Both the position numbers and the translations under genes were made by a program. Below are positions 53,227-64,000 of a DNA stretch of 64,000 bases, one piece after another. The stretch is taken from assembly GCA_025667525.1 (NCBI GenBank), contig CM046878.1, positions 391,844,974 through 391,908,973 of the forward strand. Direction: 5' to 3'. Under the pieces are notes generated by a model, which saw only the letters and a program-made list of their open reading frames with translations, had not been told where the DNA came from and did not search any database. The stretch is from Glebionis coronaria (taxonomy: Eukaryota; Streptophyta; Magnoliopsida; Asterales; Asteraceae). Positions within the stretch are counted from its first letter, which is position 1; every line of letters begins with the position of its first letter.

Positions 53227-55118
53227 TGATAGGTGTGTAAACACCCATCCTTTCTACCACTTAACTACAATAATAACCAAGCCAAAACGTGTATTTTATG
53301 TCGTAAATGTCGGAATTATGCGTGGTTTGTTTTTTTGTTGTGATTTAGGACGAAAATGTGAAAAGGGGAGAAAACACGGGCATTCACGGACTTTTATCGA
53401 AGAAAAAGACAAAAGACGAAGTCAAGAAATCAAGAGTGCAAAAAGAACGGATGTCCAAGACCAATTCTGAAGATTTATCGAAGAAAAAGTCCAAAGACGG
53501 AAGTTTACTAAAAGCCGAAGAACTCAAGTCTAATTTATTGAAGAAATTACAAGACGAGTTTATTAATCCCGAGACAAAGTCAAAAGTCGAAGAATTAAGA
53601 AGACGAGGACTAAAAGATAATTAAAGAAAGAAGAAAGAGGGGAGGAAGCTTCCACTAAGCACCTCCCTAATCCCCTATAAATACCTTTCATTTCATTTCA
53701 TTTCGTTTTGTTGGCTAATAGTGACAATTAGTTCTTACACCATTTTAATTACTTGTTCTTTAAATTCATGTCATTTACTTAATTGTCTTGCACCTTAAAT
53801 TCCTTTAATTTCAAGTAAGTTTCCTTTTTATTGTTGTTAATCTTTACTTTTATTTGTTAATCTCCTATCTACCTTTCTTGTTTGATCTTAATCTTTATGT
53901 TTATGCTTATGTTCTTGAAGTTTTATTAATTTAATCAAGTGGGTTTTGATTATTTTGATTAGTATTGTTAGTTTGATTGGTTTGGATTGTTTGTTTATGA
54001 TTAGTAGATGTTATTTGGTTAGTTTGATTTAATCTTTTGGTTGATTTTGATTAGATTAGATTTGATTCGTGCATATTTGTTCTTCCTTGTTCTTCGCGAA
54101 TTGGTTTTCTAGGATATTCCGGATCAAAGCCATTTATTCCGAATCAAGTGTTTCAGCAGTTTATTCCGGATAAAGCATTTATTCCGGATAAACACAATAT
54201 TCCGGATCAGTGGATATTCCGAACCAACTTATCATTCCGGATCAAGGTTGTTCATTCGGAACAACATATATTCCGGATCAAGGTTGTGGTTGTTCATTCG
54301 GAATATTCCGGATGAAGGGTTTACTCTAGTTTATTCCGGATCAACTTGGTATCCCGAATCAGAAGATATTCCGGATCAGCTTATCATTCCGAATGAAGGC
54401 TTTATTGTGATCATTCCGAATAAAGGCAGATATTCCGGATAAACAGAATATTCCAAATAAAGGCAAATATTCCGGATCAACAACTTATTCCGGATAAAGG
54501 CTAACATTCCGAATAAAGGATTTATTCCGGATAAGTGACATATTCCGAATAAAGAATTTATTCCGGATAAAGGGTTTATTCCGGATGAGTGCTTGTTTGA
54601 TTATTCCGAATGAAGGTTTTTGAGTTAGTATTCCGGATGAAGCTTTTATTCAGCATGAGGTAAATATTCCGAGTGAAGAAGAATCATTCCTAATGAAGGT
54701 GACATTCCGAACGAGTGATTATTCCGAACGAAGGATTATTCCGAGTGAGGTATTTTAGTTTGTTTTAAGTTTGAATTTTTAACCTTTACTTTTCCCGCCT
54801 TTTTACTTAATCGTACTTTAAGTTTACTTACCTTAGATTTATTTTAAGCCTTGCCTTAGTTTAAGTTTTAGTTGCTTTTAAGTTTGCCTTTAGGATAGTT
54901 TTAAGTTCGCGTTATTTACTTTTAGTGCCATTTAATTTCTCGTCACGCTTTAATTTCTTATCATTTATTCTCAATTAGGAATAGATTTAAATTACCGCCT
55001 TTTACTTAAATTGTTTTGCACTTTCCTTTTACTACAACGACACAACTATTGTTTCCACCCAAAGACAGCTGAGTCGCACTTAAACCAGTAATCAATTCGA
55101 TTAGACCACCACAACGAA
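53227..55118 (+). repeat. Athila-like 3' LTR, interrupted by element C
   Basis: Same as 45996-47887 with scattered differences (TATA at 53676-53683, minisatellite at 54115-54750). It ends at CACAACGAA, 35 bases before the LTR end, where element C begins (TGTAACACC at 55119). Confidence 0.9.
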
Positions 55119-58100
55119 TGTAACACCCTCAAATTTATACAACTCAATACAGCGGAAGACTCGTTGGTGTTACGAGATAGCACATTACTCACATCATAGA
55201 CAACGCATAAAAATCGCGTCGTTTAATAATAAAGAATTTCCATTCATATATATCAAATTTACATAGGTCCCAAGTCATATTATTTCATACAAGTTTTACA
55301 AACATTTGAATGGAAATTATAATTTAAGTGCGGGCCATGAATTCTTGTCGTCTTCCCGAGAATTACCTTCAAGTACCTGAGATAAAACATGTTAAAAGAA
55401 AAGGTCAGCGATAACGCCGAGTGAATTCATAGAGTTTAATAAAATCCATCAATATAATATCAGTATAAGATTATTACTGAAAATCATTTTGTACAAATCA
55501 TTTTAATAGGCCATAAAATAGCCAAAGTCATTTTATACAAATCTTCATCAAAATCATAATATAGGCGTTTGCCTTAAAAAATCATTATACGAGCCAATGT
55601 CGTAAAAACATCATACAATACGTCTTACGACGTTGTATGAAAATAAAAATCGTTATATAAATATGGTTATGAAAAACTAAAACACGAACATAATATCAAT
55701 AGTATGACCCTGTATTGCTAGTCAGGCAATACATCGTAATTCGGTGCGTCTAGTAGTATTTCGTTAGTTGGATTATTATAAGCCGCATGACATTGTTACC
55801 TTACTATCACAACAACGGGTAGCTAACCCGATACCAAAATTTCCCATCTAAGTTAGCGTGTCGTCACAAAGGTCACGCTATGGAAATCTTCTCATACATA
55901 AATTCGCTTACCAATCAATGTGGCACGACGGGGATCAACCGTCAAGGCGCGAACTGGGGTGATCGTCCCCAAATAGTACTATTATATGCATAAGCGTCTA
56001 CCAAATCCCGGTAGTTCACAATTCATGCTAATGGGACTTTTAGTGACATAACCTAACTTTAATAATCCATTTCATTTCATCTATCGGGTCATATAATCAT
56101 TCATCGGGTCATACAATCATTCGGGTCCAAATCAATAAACAAACAATTGGGACAACTAGTGTCCTATTTCATAAAAACTAACATGTTATCTCCCTCGCGG
56201 GTTTATAAAACATTTCATAAAATATTTAAAAGAGTGCGAGGCTATGAACTCACGTTGATGTGGGAAGGCGGGTTATCGGCAATTCGGACGTACGGTACGT
56301 GCTTCAATCACGGAAACCTAGACAAACAATATTCGTCTTAGACTCATGTCCAATGACTTTATAAAAATAACAATTATGTATACATATGATGATTATATAT
56401 ATATATATGATGATCAAGTGGGTTTATATATTCTCATTTACTTATTTTAGTGTTATGTGTTGGGAATTTCTCAAGACTAGTTATACTAGTTCAATCTTGT
56501 TTATATTTTGAAGCCCAAAGGGCTTATTACAAGCTCAATACTATTCATTAGTCCAATTATACTTTTATTATCAGTATGTACATTTTACATGTTGGGCCCA
56601 AATGGGTTAAGCCCAATAAATAAGTTTATAAGTGTTTTAGCCCATTTTGTTGTATTATTAGTCCAATAATGTTAACTTAGTCCGTTAATGTCCGTGTGTT
56701 ATATAGTTCGGGTTTTATCGGTTTTTACTTGTTATATATGTTTATATATCAGTATATGAGTTTTATAAAGTTCACATTAGACGGGTCCAACCGTCTAAGT
56801 TTTATTTAGCAAAAACGTTAATTTTACGGTAATAGCCGAAAAAGTCGTAAAAATCATATTTATAGTTTTATAACTTATAAAACTTAACAAGTTACCATTT
56901 TTATAAAATGTCCACTTATTTATCCTTATACATATTTATATAAATGTATTATATAAGTTAGTGGGTTTTAATTTACATTTTATACTATTTTTATTTGAGT
57001 GCTTATATAATACTATTATTCTTTAATTTCCAAAATCTGATTTTTATCTTCATGTTCACCAAAACTACCATATCTAGAGTTCTATATAGAAATAGAAGCT
57101 CAAATTTTTATGACATAAACTAAATGATATGTTCTCCATTTAACTCTCCTATAGCTACTGTTGAATCAGCCTCTAAGTATTTTCTAAAAATCGTCCAAAA
57201 CAGTGAACTCAGATTTGTACACTAAACTTGTTTTGATCATATCTCACTCATTACAATGATTCCATTGCATGGCCAACTCCCACATGTGTAAAAGACATTT
57301 TACTTACTGTATATCCATTAATCTATCCCATTTTTATCAGTTCATCATTTGATTCTTTACTGTTTTATACAGCCAACAAATTTAAACAAGATTTTAGCCT
57401 TGTTTCTTATAGTCTTTCATCTTTTTAAGCATGTTTATCAACACCAAATCCCCACACAATATTTTTAATCATCATTCATCATCATATACATATACATAAG
57501 TAAAAGAAATACAAGATTACATAATCAAAAATAACAAGAGGATGAGGAGGACAATCTTTATACCACCAAGTTGATGTAGGTTGTGATTTGGACATGGATT
57601 TTGATGGAGAAACTTATGAGTAACCAAGACCATCTTCAAGACCACCAATCTTCATAAACTCCTTGTGGAAAATCAGCCCTAATACTCCATGTAAACTCCT
57701 CCTTGGATGTTAAAACGTGCACCAATCTTCATCTCTTTGAATGGAGATTAACATATGTAAGTTATAACAATAGTTTGTGGTTAAATTTGGATCAAATGGA
57801 GTGTTTATGGGGAGTATGGGACGAAATCCTAGATAGAGGAAGAGAGGATTTAGTTGTTTGCATGTGTGAGAAAAGGAGTGTGTGGTTTTGGCTAGTGGTT
57901 TAGCTAGTTTTGATGGAAAGTGGCTTACATTGTAAGCTTACAAGGACAAGTGTGACTTAATTTGTTAGGTTATTAACACCTAAGGTGTTAGTAGCTTAGT
58001 ATTGCTGATTTTGAGTGGGGGTGGGACAAGTGTCCCACTTGTCTCATCCCCATTTATTTACGGGTACTCCTTGATTCCAGTTTCCTCGATTTGTGTGCCC

Positions 58101-58554
58101 TTGGGTCGTTTTACGAAAAACGTTTTTATAAATTATGAATCAACGTCACAAAACGAATCCAATAAAAATTGTTTCATCAAAAACGGAGTTCGAAAACGTA
58201 AATACGTAATCCTAAGGTTTCCGGTTTAGTCGTAAAGGACGTTAAAATAAAATCGTAAGTCCTAATCTCTTCTCGTAAATTTGTGAGTTTATGAACCAAC
58301 ACAAATTTAAAACTCCAAAATAATATTCATGGACAAATTTATTTTCTGAAATATCGGACTGTCACCAAAGACGGTGTATGTAAACGTAAGCACGTAACGT
58401 AGAATCCTCCGGTTTAGACGTAGTCGACGCTACTTCAAGACGTAAATCCAAATTACTTCCCAAAAATAAGTGAGTTCATATTGTAACATTAAAATAATGT
58501 TTTCAAATAAATACTGAGAATAAAATATCAACCATAAATTGACGGATTGTCACA
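55119..58554 (-). repeat. Ty3-C 3' LTR
   Basis: 3436 bp, TGTAACACC... to ...GATTGTCACA (plus strand). Similar in ends and layout to the 2816-bp A/B LTRs but clearly diverged. Hairpin arms GTAACACC (55120-55127) and GGTGTTAC (55166-55173). No coding potential. Confidence 0.82.
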
Positions 58555-59600
58555 GCATTTACCCCTAAACAGGATCTTTGTCCTCAAAGATCATCTTACC
58601 TTACTACTCGCTTCTTATAGAGTTAAAGCCATGTGGGTATTTCTTCCACATTCGGTCTTTTCTCACAAGTGTAATTCATTACAATATGCGAGTTTCATCA
58701 AACATAACTACGGGAATAAGATCAGGCTTAATGTTGACTTACTTTCTCTATCCATGATGTTCACGGGTTTCTAATGAATGCAACTTTTCGTCGATCTAAA
58801 CTTTATTAAGAAGAATTCAGATTTTCACTTGATAGATATTTTATCAAGTTCGATGTACGAAACATAATTCACGCATCTCTTGAAGTCCTAGGGTAGATCC
58901 AGCTTATATGCCTTTCAAACCAATCTTTTACATCATCTCAATGGTCCCATACAACGGGGACTTATATCCCATGATTTGTCAGATCATTAATTCATTTTTC
59001 CAAGGTTAATAATTTTGGCATAACTTCGCTACCCATCTGGCACTTCAAGATCTACATTTCATATTCACATAACCTCCTTCCCACTATCGGCAGTCAATAT
59101 TCAGATCCTAATTTCAACAATCATTTCGGGTCTCGCGGGTCGAGTATTTTGTAAGGTTAGGTTCGCCATCATAGGAAACCTTAAACCTAAAAGACATGTC
59201 CAACTCACAATGGGTGTATGTCGGATGTCTTCATCTCAACTCTTGCATACTGATGCTCTAATATTTAGATCCTAACAAGATTCGATCTCAATCCTAATAC
59301 GATGATTATCAATGATAATCCTTCCAAAGGAAAGCGATTATACGGTCTATTACCAAAGGTCAATCATTCAAACATAGAACAGCGCTTATAGTATTTTGTA
59401 TCGCTACTTTACCTCGTCCCTTCGATTTGGGGTGGTAAATAGTACTCTCTTCAAGATTCGTTCTCAATAACTCCTGAGCAAATCTTAAGAAATTCGATGC
59501 GAAGCGAGGATCTTGATAGAGATGATCGATACGGCACACCATGTTTACATAACTCTTTTGCATTTATCATTAATGGGAATGATATTAGCAGATTTAGTCA
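58555..59600 (-). pseudogene. Ty3-C integrase remnant
   Basis: Best piece is 59563-59360 on the minus strand: VCRIDHLYQDPRFASNFL and LLRTNLEESTIYHPKSKGRG, matching the Ty3 integrase core between the second aspartate and the glutamate region (here DPRF for the usual DxRF, and YHPKSKG for YHPQTDG). Downstream 59350-58555 holds decayed integrase end. Many stops; inactive. Confidence 0.7.
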
Positions 59601-60762
59601 GTCCGTCGACGATGACCCAAATCGAATCAAATTCAGATGATGACCTTTGCAATAGCTAGATGTTTACTAATGTATGAGGCGATGTCTGCCTTCATAATTT
59701 GCCATTAGTACAACTTCTTCAGACAAAGATACTTTTAGTCAGAAATGACATAAATATAATACTTATACTTACAAGATTCCAACATAACTATATCTCACAA
59801 TCTCCATATTTAGGCAACCACAAGTGGCCTTTAAAACATTTAACGCTATCGGCTTCTCAATTTTAATGGTTCACATTAGCCGCGAACCACTTTTATTATC
59901 TATATTATCCTTTTTATAAGCATCGGCTATATTTTAAATTGTTCGGCAATTTATTTTGTACCATCATTACTAAGGAACACATCCTAATTGGTTCTTTATC
60001 CTTTCTATATAATGCGTCGGTATCTACATTCACCTTTCCTGATGAAATAATTATCATGACCGTAGTCATTAAAAATTTCTTTCTTCACATTTTCTAAGTT
60101 TTAGTTTCGTCTCAGCTATCATTATTTTTTTTATCAGTTTTGCTTGATCTGACGTTTTAAAGCGTCGATAATTATTACATGTAAATTAACAATAAATATT
60201 AAGTTTTTATGAAATGTAAACGTTAAAAATTTAAATTTCTTAGTTCGACCAATTATATAAAAATGTTCAAAATAAATTTGAATTTAATTAACACGATTTT
60301 TGTTGATTTATCGGAAATAATTAATAAGATTCGTAAATGTTTGAAAAATCTTTATTTATACTTTGGTCAAAATTTTCTTATTTGAAAAGCAAAAATTGTC
60401 GTTTCAAATTTTAAGTCATGGTTTAACGGTTTCCTCAATCCCCTTTAGGTTGTTTTGAGGTATACACAAACATTTACCCCTAAACATGAGTTTAGTTAAA
60501 TGATTTGTGTATAAGGGAATAATCCCTTAAAAATCCTTTGTTAAAACATTTGTCAAAACATATTTCCATTTTCTATTAATCACATGGTCAAATAATGTAA
60601 AGGATTAAGTCTTAAATCACATGTTTAAATATTCAAGGTACAGGTTTTCATTGTTCGGTCAATTCAGGGCAATCTATAAATAATTATTAACTCCTTCTTA
60701 TACTTATAAACAAACAAATGGTTCTTAATGATCAAAAGCATGAATTTATCAAATTACAGCCT

Positions 60763-61200
60763 TCACACATGATTCACCAAATTTATGAATGCTACATGTG
60801 TATTAGTCAATCCAAACGACATCACGTGAAACTCATAATGTTCATTACAAGTACCGGATGTAGTGATTGGAATACATAATCTTTTCGCAGATGCGAAGTT
60901 GATGATAATCATGCCGTGGATCAAAATTTCCTGAATATACGCTAGAACTTTGTAAATGATCGAACAAATCTTCCATTTCGAGTTATGGATATCGTTTTCG
61001 ATTGTCAATTTACTCAGTTCACAGTAATCTATAAATATAAGGAATGATAACACCATAGCTCTTCATGATGACGAGCTTGGTAGAATAAAATCTATCTCCG
61101 ACAACTCTCTCAGTTGTACGGTAATTCCTTTAATTCAGATGGTGCTGACGTATAGTGCATAAGCCACAGGTGCAGCACCGAGAGTATAATCAAATACCAA
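60763..61200 (-). pseudogene. Ty3-C reverse transcriptase remnant
   Basis: The minus strand has IDYCELSKLTIEND (the usual DYRELNKLT motif) and, further on, HYEFHVMSFGLTNTHVAFINL, the region just before the catalytic aspartates. The YxDD motif itself is lost or out of frame. The stretch 61080-61200 can be read as GAAPVAYALY-like text, the RT N-terminal boundary. Confidence 0.72.
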
Positions 61201-63600
61201 ATTCAACTTGCCTTGATGGCAAAAGTCTAGGTAATTTACCAGCAAATACTTCCTAGAGTTTCAGATAACAGAAACATCTTTTAATAAATTCATATTAGGT
61301 TCTTTCTAGATTATAATATCTATGACTAATTCACAACCATTCACGGTATAATTTCAAGTCTAAATGCAGGATATGGTCACCCATCAAGAATTATTTAGAT
61401 CACTTTTGATAATCAACATCTTATCTTTTAGGGGAATTCTACTCGAGTTCCCATCAATTAAGACAATGTCGTCATGTCATAATCAATCAATCCATTCTAC
61501 TTGCATTACCAATTTTTCAGTTTTATTGCCGTCGATAAGATGTGAACTTCTCAAAAGACTAATAATAACTCATAATCCTTCACAAATTCAAGGATATCTG
61601 GAGACACAACTACCATTAAAAGAGTAAGGTCAACGCATAATCTACGCGAGAGAATTTCAAATCAGATACAGACGAAAACATTTAACGAATATGAATATAT
61701 CCCATGTTTTCATAATTTGAGTACGCATTCGAAAGCTCCTCGGATCGTTACCCATGTCATTCAAATGAAACCAAATAAAAAGAAATGATAGGAACGTCGA
61801 TACATCCAGTCGGGTATCAACACTCGGTAATCAGATACTTTTCCTAAGAATCTCACTACGGGAGAATTGGACAAGAAAGAATTGTCAATTGTCAAGTAAG
61901 ACAATTTCCACAGATGAGTAAATTCGTCTCAGAAGAATAGATGCTACAGGCACATATGTAGGTGTCCCTAACACTATGTTCCCATTTTTCACTTCTTGCA
62001 GATCTCATAAAATTTAATCTTTCACAATCTTCAAAGAAAATGTAATGTTTATTAATCAGTTTTAAGGTGACTACTAATCAGCCTTGCATGGTCCATTCCA
62101 AATTGTATGTAGGCGCGCAACTATATACAATTTCAAGACTAACGATGCAATACTCAGTTCGTCAAAATTTTATCATCCTTATAATAAAAAAAACATTTTC
62201 TTGCTTAATTCTTAAATAAGAATCAAAAATAAATTTACAAAGATTTTCTTTGTTATGGAAATAATTAAGTTTCCAAAGCTTTTCATAAAAAACTTCATTT
62301 TGATATCAATCACTTATAAATCTCACTTTGAATAATCCTTATTGTGATGAAAATTAAATTTTCTCAAAGGATACCGTTTTAACTTTATAAAAATAATGTG
62401 TGATCTGCAAAAGAGTGATGAAGAGTTGTTCACCAAGATCTTAACTACAATATGATAGGAAATGAGCTTTAGCCAAATAATCATGAGGTTCATGACCTCG
62501 ATGGTGCTCAAAAGGGAATAATCCACAACGTAACTCAAATCGAGATGAGTACTTGTTCAATGGTTGCATCACTAATGCGAACATTAGGATGAAGCAATAA
62601 GAGATAGATAACATCGATACATGTAGGATTTAGCAATCAAAGGTAGTCTTTTTCATTAATCACAAACAAGTCAAAATTGTACCGTAACACATTACGTGTC
62701 TCTATGTCATACAATTCTCAGAACTCAACCTACCAACTGATATCTCAGTTAAGTTAGGGATTATTTTTAAAAGATACCACAATGAATACTAATCTACAAG
62801 AGTCATTAGGTGTTCCATATGTTCCGGAAGATCCATTGGTCCCAATTTAGAAGAAGATTTCTTCAATTTATTTCTTGGACATTGGGCATCCTCGTCAGTG
62901 GACAATGGCCTAGAAACAATACTTAACACGAATCAACAATCAATTAAAACCTTATAATTCAATCACAGGACTTAACGACTTCCTCTAAACAATCTCATAT
63001 TCCATACATGTTAAATTTTTACTTCATTCAAGTTTCAACCAATTTTATACTCAATTCAATATCCTACCTCATATTCCAATACTTTCAATCTTATTTATAA
63101 ACCTTAATAGGGAAATAAAAGCTCGATATGTATCAACACTTAATTTCCAATCCTATATCTCTTACAACAACAATTATCAAATGAGTCACTAGTATGAAAC
63201 GACTCACACATTCAATCAGATTTCTCGGAAAGGTACTAGTGGCATGAGGCTTTTGGGTAATGGTTCCAAATGACAGCCTCAAGTGCAACATTCACCCTTT
63301 CGTTTCAATTTAAGAATTGGATGACAATGAATCAGATGACATCTTTCTAGGTGGTAACGTTTTGTCAAACTCCACTCTATAAGAAAAGATCGTCATGACA
63401 TCGATATCAGTTTTATTCTCGCCAATTCTTCTTCAATATCACAATCAACAAATATCTATCATTCTACGAATATCAACCATTTGTTGAGATCATAAATATC
63501 CACAACTTGGTTTAGATCTAGGATAGCTAGAATTCCTACGAGAATAGCTTCGATTAATTTACTAGGGGATTTAGGGTTTCTTGTGACAATCTACGTCGTA
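61201..63600 (-). other. Ty3-C gag/protease region and leader, decayed
   Basis: No ORF with recognisable motifs. By position it should contain protease and gag. From about 62640 to 62890 it matches the leader of element A at 39955-40230. Confidence 0.45.
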
Positions 63601-63656
63601 TAAATACCTCGTATAATCAAAATAATCATCAAACAATCATGTAATAAAATTACATC

Positions 63657-63830
<174 letters not shown>

Positions 63831-64000
63831 CAAGTTATATATATATATTAAAATAACACTTCTCAGTCTCGCCTTGTCGGTAACTCGGGAATTCTTCGGC
63901 ACCGTTATAGTCAAAAGATTTTTAGACATTTTTAGAAAAATGTTTATAGTTAAAAGATTTTGAAATGTTTTATTCAAAACCTTGGTTTTAAAAATCTTTC

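Larger units (their letters stand above)
45996..55118 (+). mobile_element. Athila/Tat-like non-autonomous LTR retrotransposon
   Basis: LTRs 45996-47922 and 53227-55118 (the latter lacking its last 35 bases because element C inserted there; 1892 + 35 = 1927, the length of the other). The primer site TGGCGCCGTTGCCGGC fits tRNA-Asp, as in Athila elements. The interior has gag, protease and an acidic/transmembrane extension, then 2 kb of non-coding DNA, but no RT, RNase H or integrase. The left flank AGCTT (45991-45995) is the expected target duplication; the other copy would lie right of the window. Confidence 0.88.

Noticed and set aside
57703..58229. Two plus-strand ORFs (66 and 75 codons) in the Ty3-C LTR
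   Set aside because: They lie inside a long non-coding LTR, lack motifs and run opposite to the element's direction.

Overview
The window is nuclear DNA from a flowering plant. It is AT-rich and gene-poor. I found no intact host gene, no tRNA or rRNA gene and no CRISPR array. Nearly everything is LTR retrotransposon sequence in nested insertions. The protein families (Copia gag-pol of a Sirevirus-like type, a Tekay/chromovirus-like Ty3 family, an Athila/Tat-like gag) suggest a eudicot. From general familiarity with these polyproteins I would guess Asteraceae, but that is inference and no search was run.

Layout, left to right. Positions 1-176 are host-like flank. Positions 177-9355 are a complete minus-strand Copia element ('copia-1') with two ~1.27-1.29 kb LTRs, a GGATT target duplication, an initiator-Met-type primer site, a polypurine tract and a gag-pol frame broken by stops and frameshifts. 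Positions 9361-10987 are AT-rich host-like DNA. Positions 10988-29673 are a second minus-strand Copia element ('copia-2'), whose pol has lost reverse transcriptase by an in-frame deletion. Its upstream LTR is split by a plus-strand Copia derivative ('copia-3', 20992-29605) that keeps only gag/spacer remnants and a long repetitive 3' region. Positions 29674-32104 are host-like DNA plus fragments of another Ty3 element, with LTR pieces in opposite orientations.

Positions 32105-45995 hold two defective Ty3 copies (A and B, minus strand) sharing one central LTR. Copy A's left LTR contains a 600-bp DNA transposon (MITE) with a clean empty site in the sister LTR. Copy A's interior contains a solo LTR (38204-39712). 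Copy B is interrupted at 45995 by a plus-strand Athila/Tat-like non-autonomous element (45996-55118) encoding gag, protease and an acidic, membrane-anchored tail, but no reverse transcriptase or integrase. That element's right LTR is in turn interrupted 35 bp before its end by a third, older Ty3 element (C, minus strand, 55119 to beyond the right edge).

Working together: no element here looks autonomous, so any mobility would need proteins supplied in trans. The most notable non-coding structures are a GC-rich palindromic module (half-site GCGGTACCTTAT) in copia-1's promoter, 3' region and gag codons; TATA boxes followed at once by a hairpin in copia-2 and copia-3; duplicated polypurine-tract/LTR junctions; ~150-bp hairpin modules in the Copia 3' regions; and dense ATTCCGGA/ATTCCGAA minisatellites inside the Athila-like LTRs.
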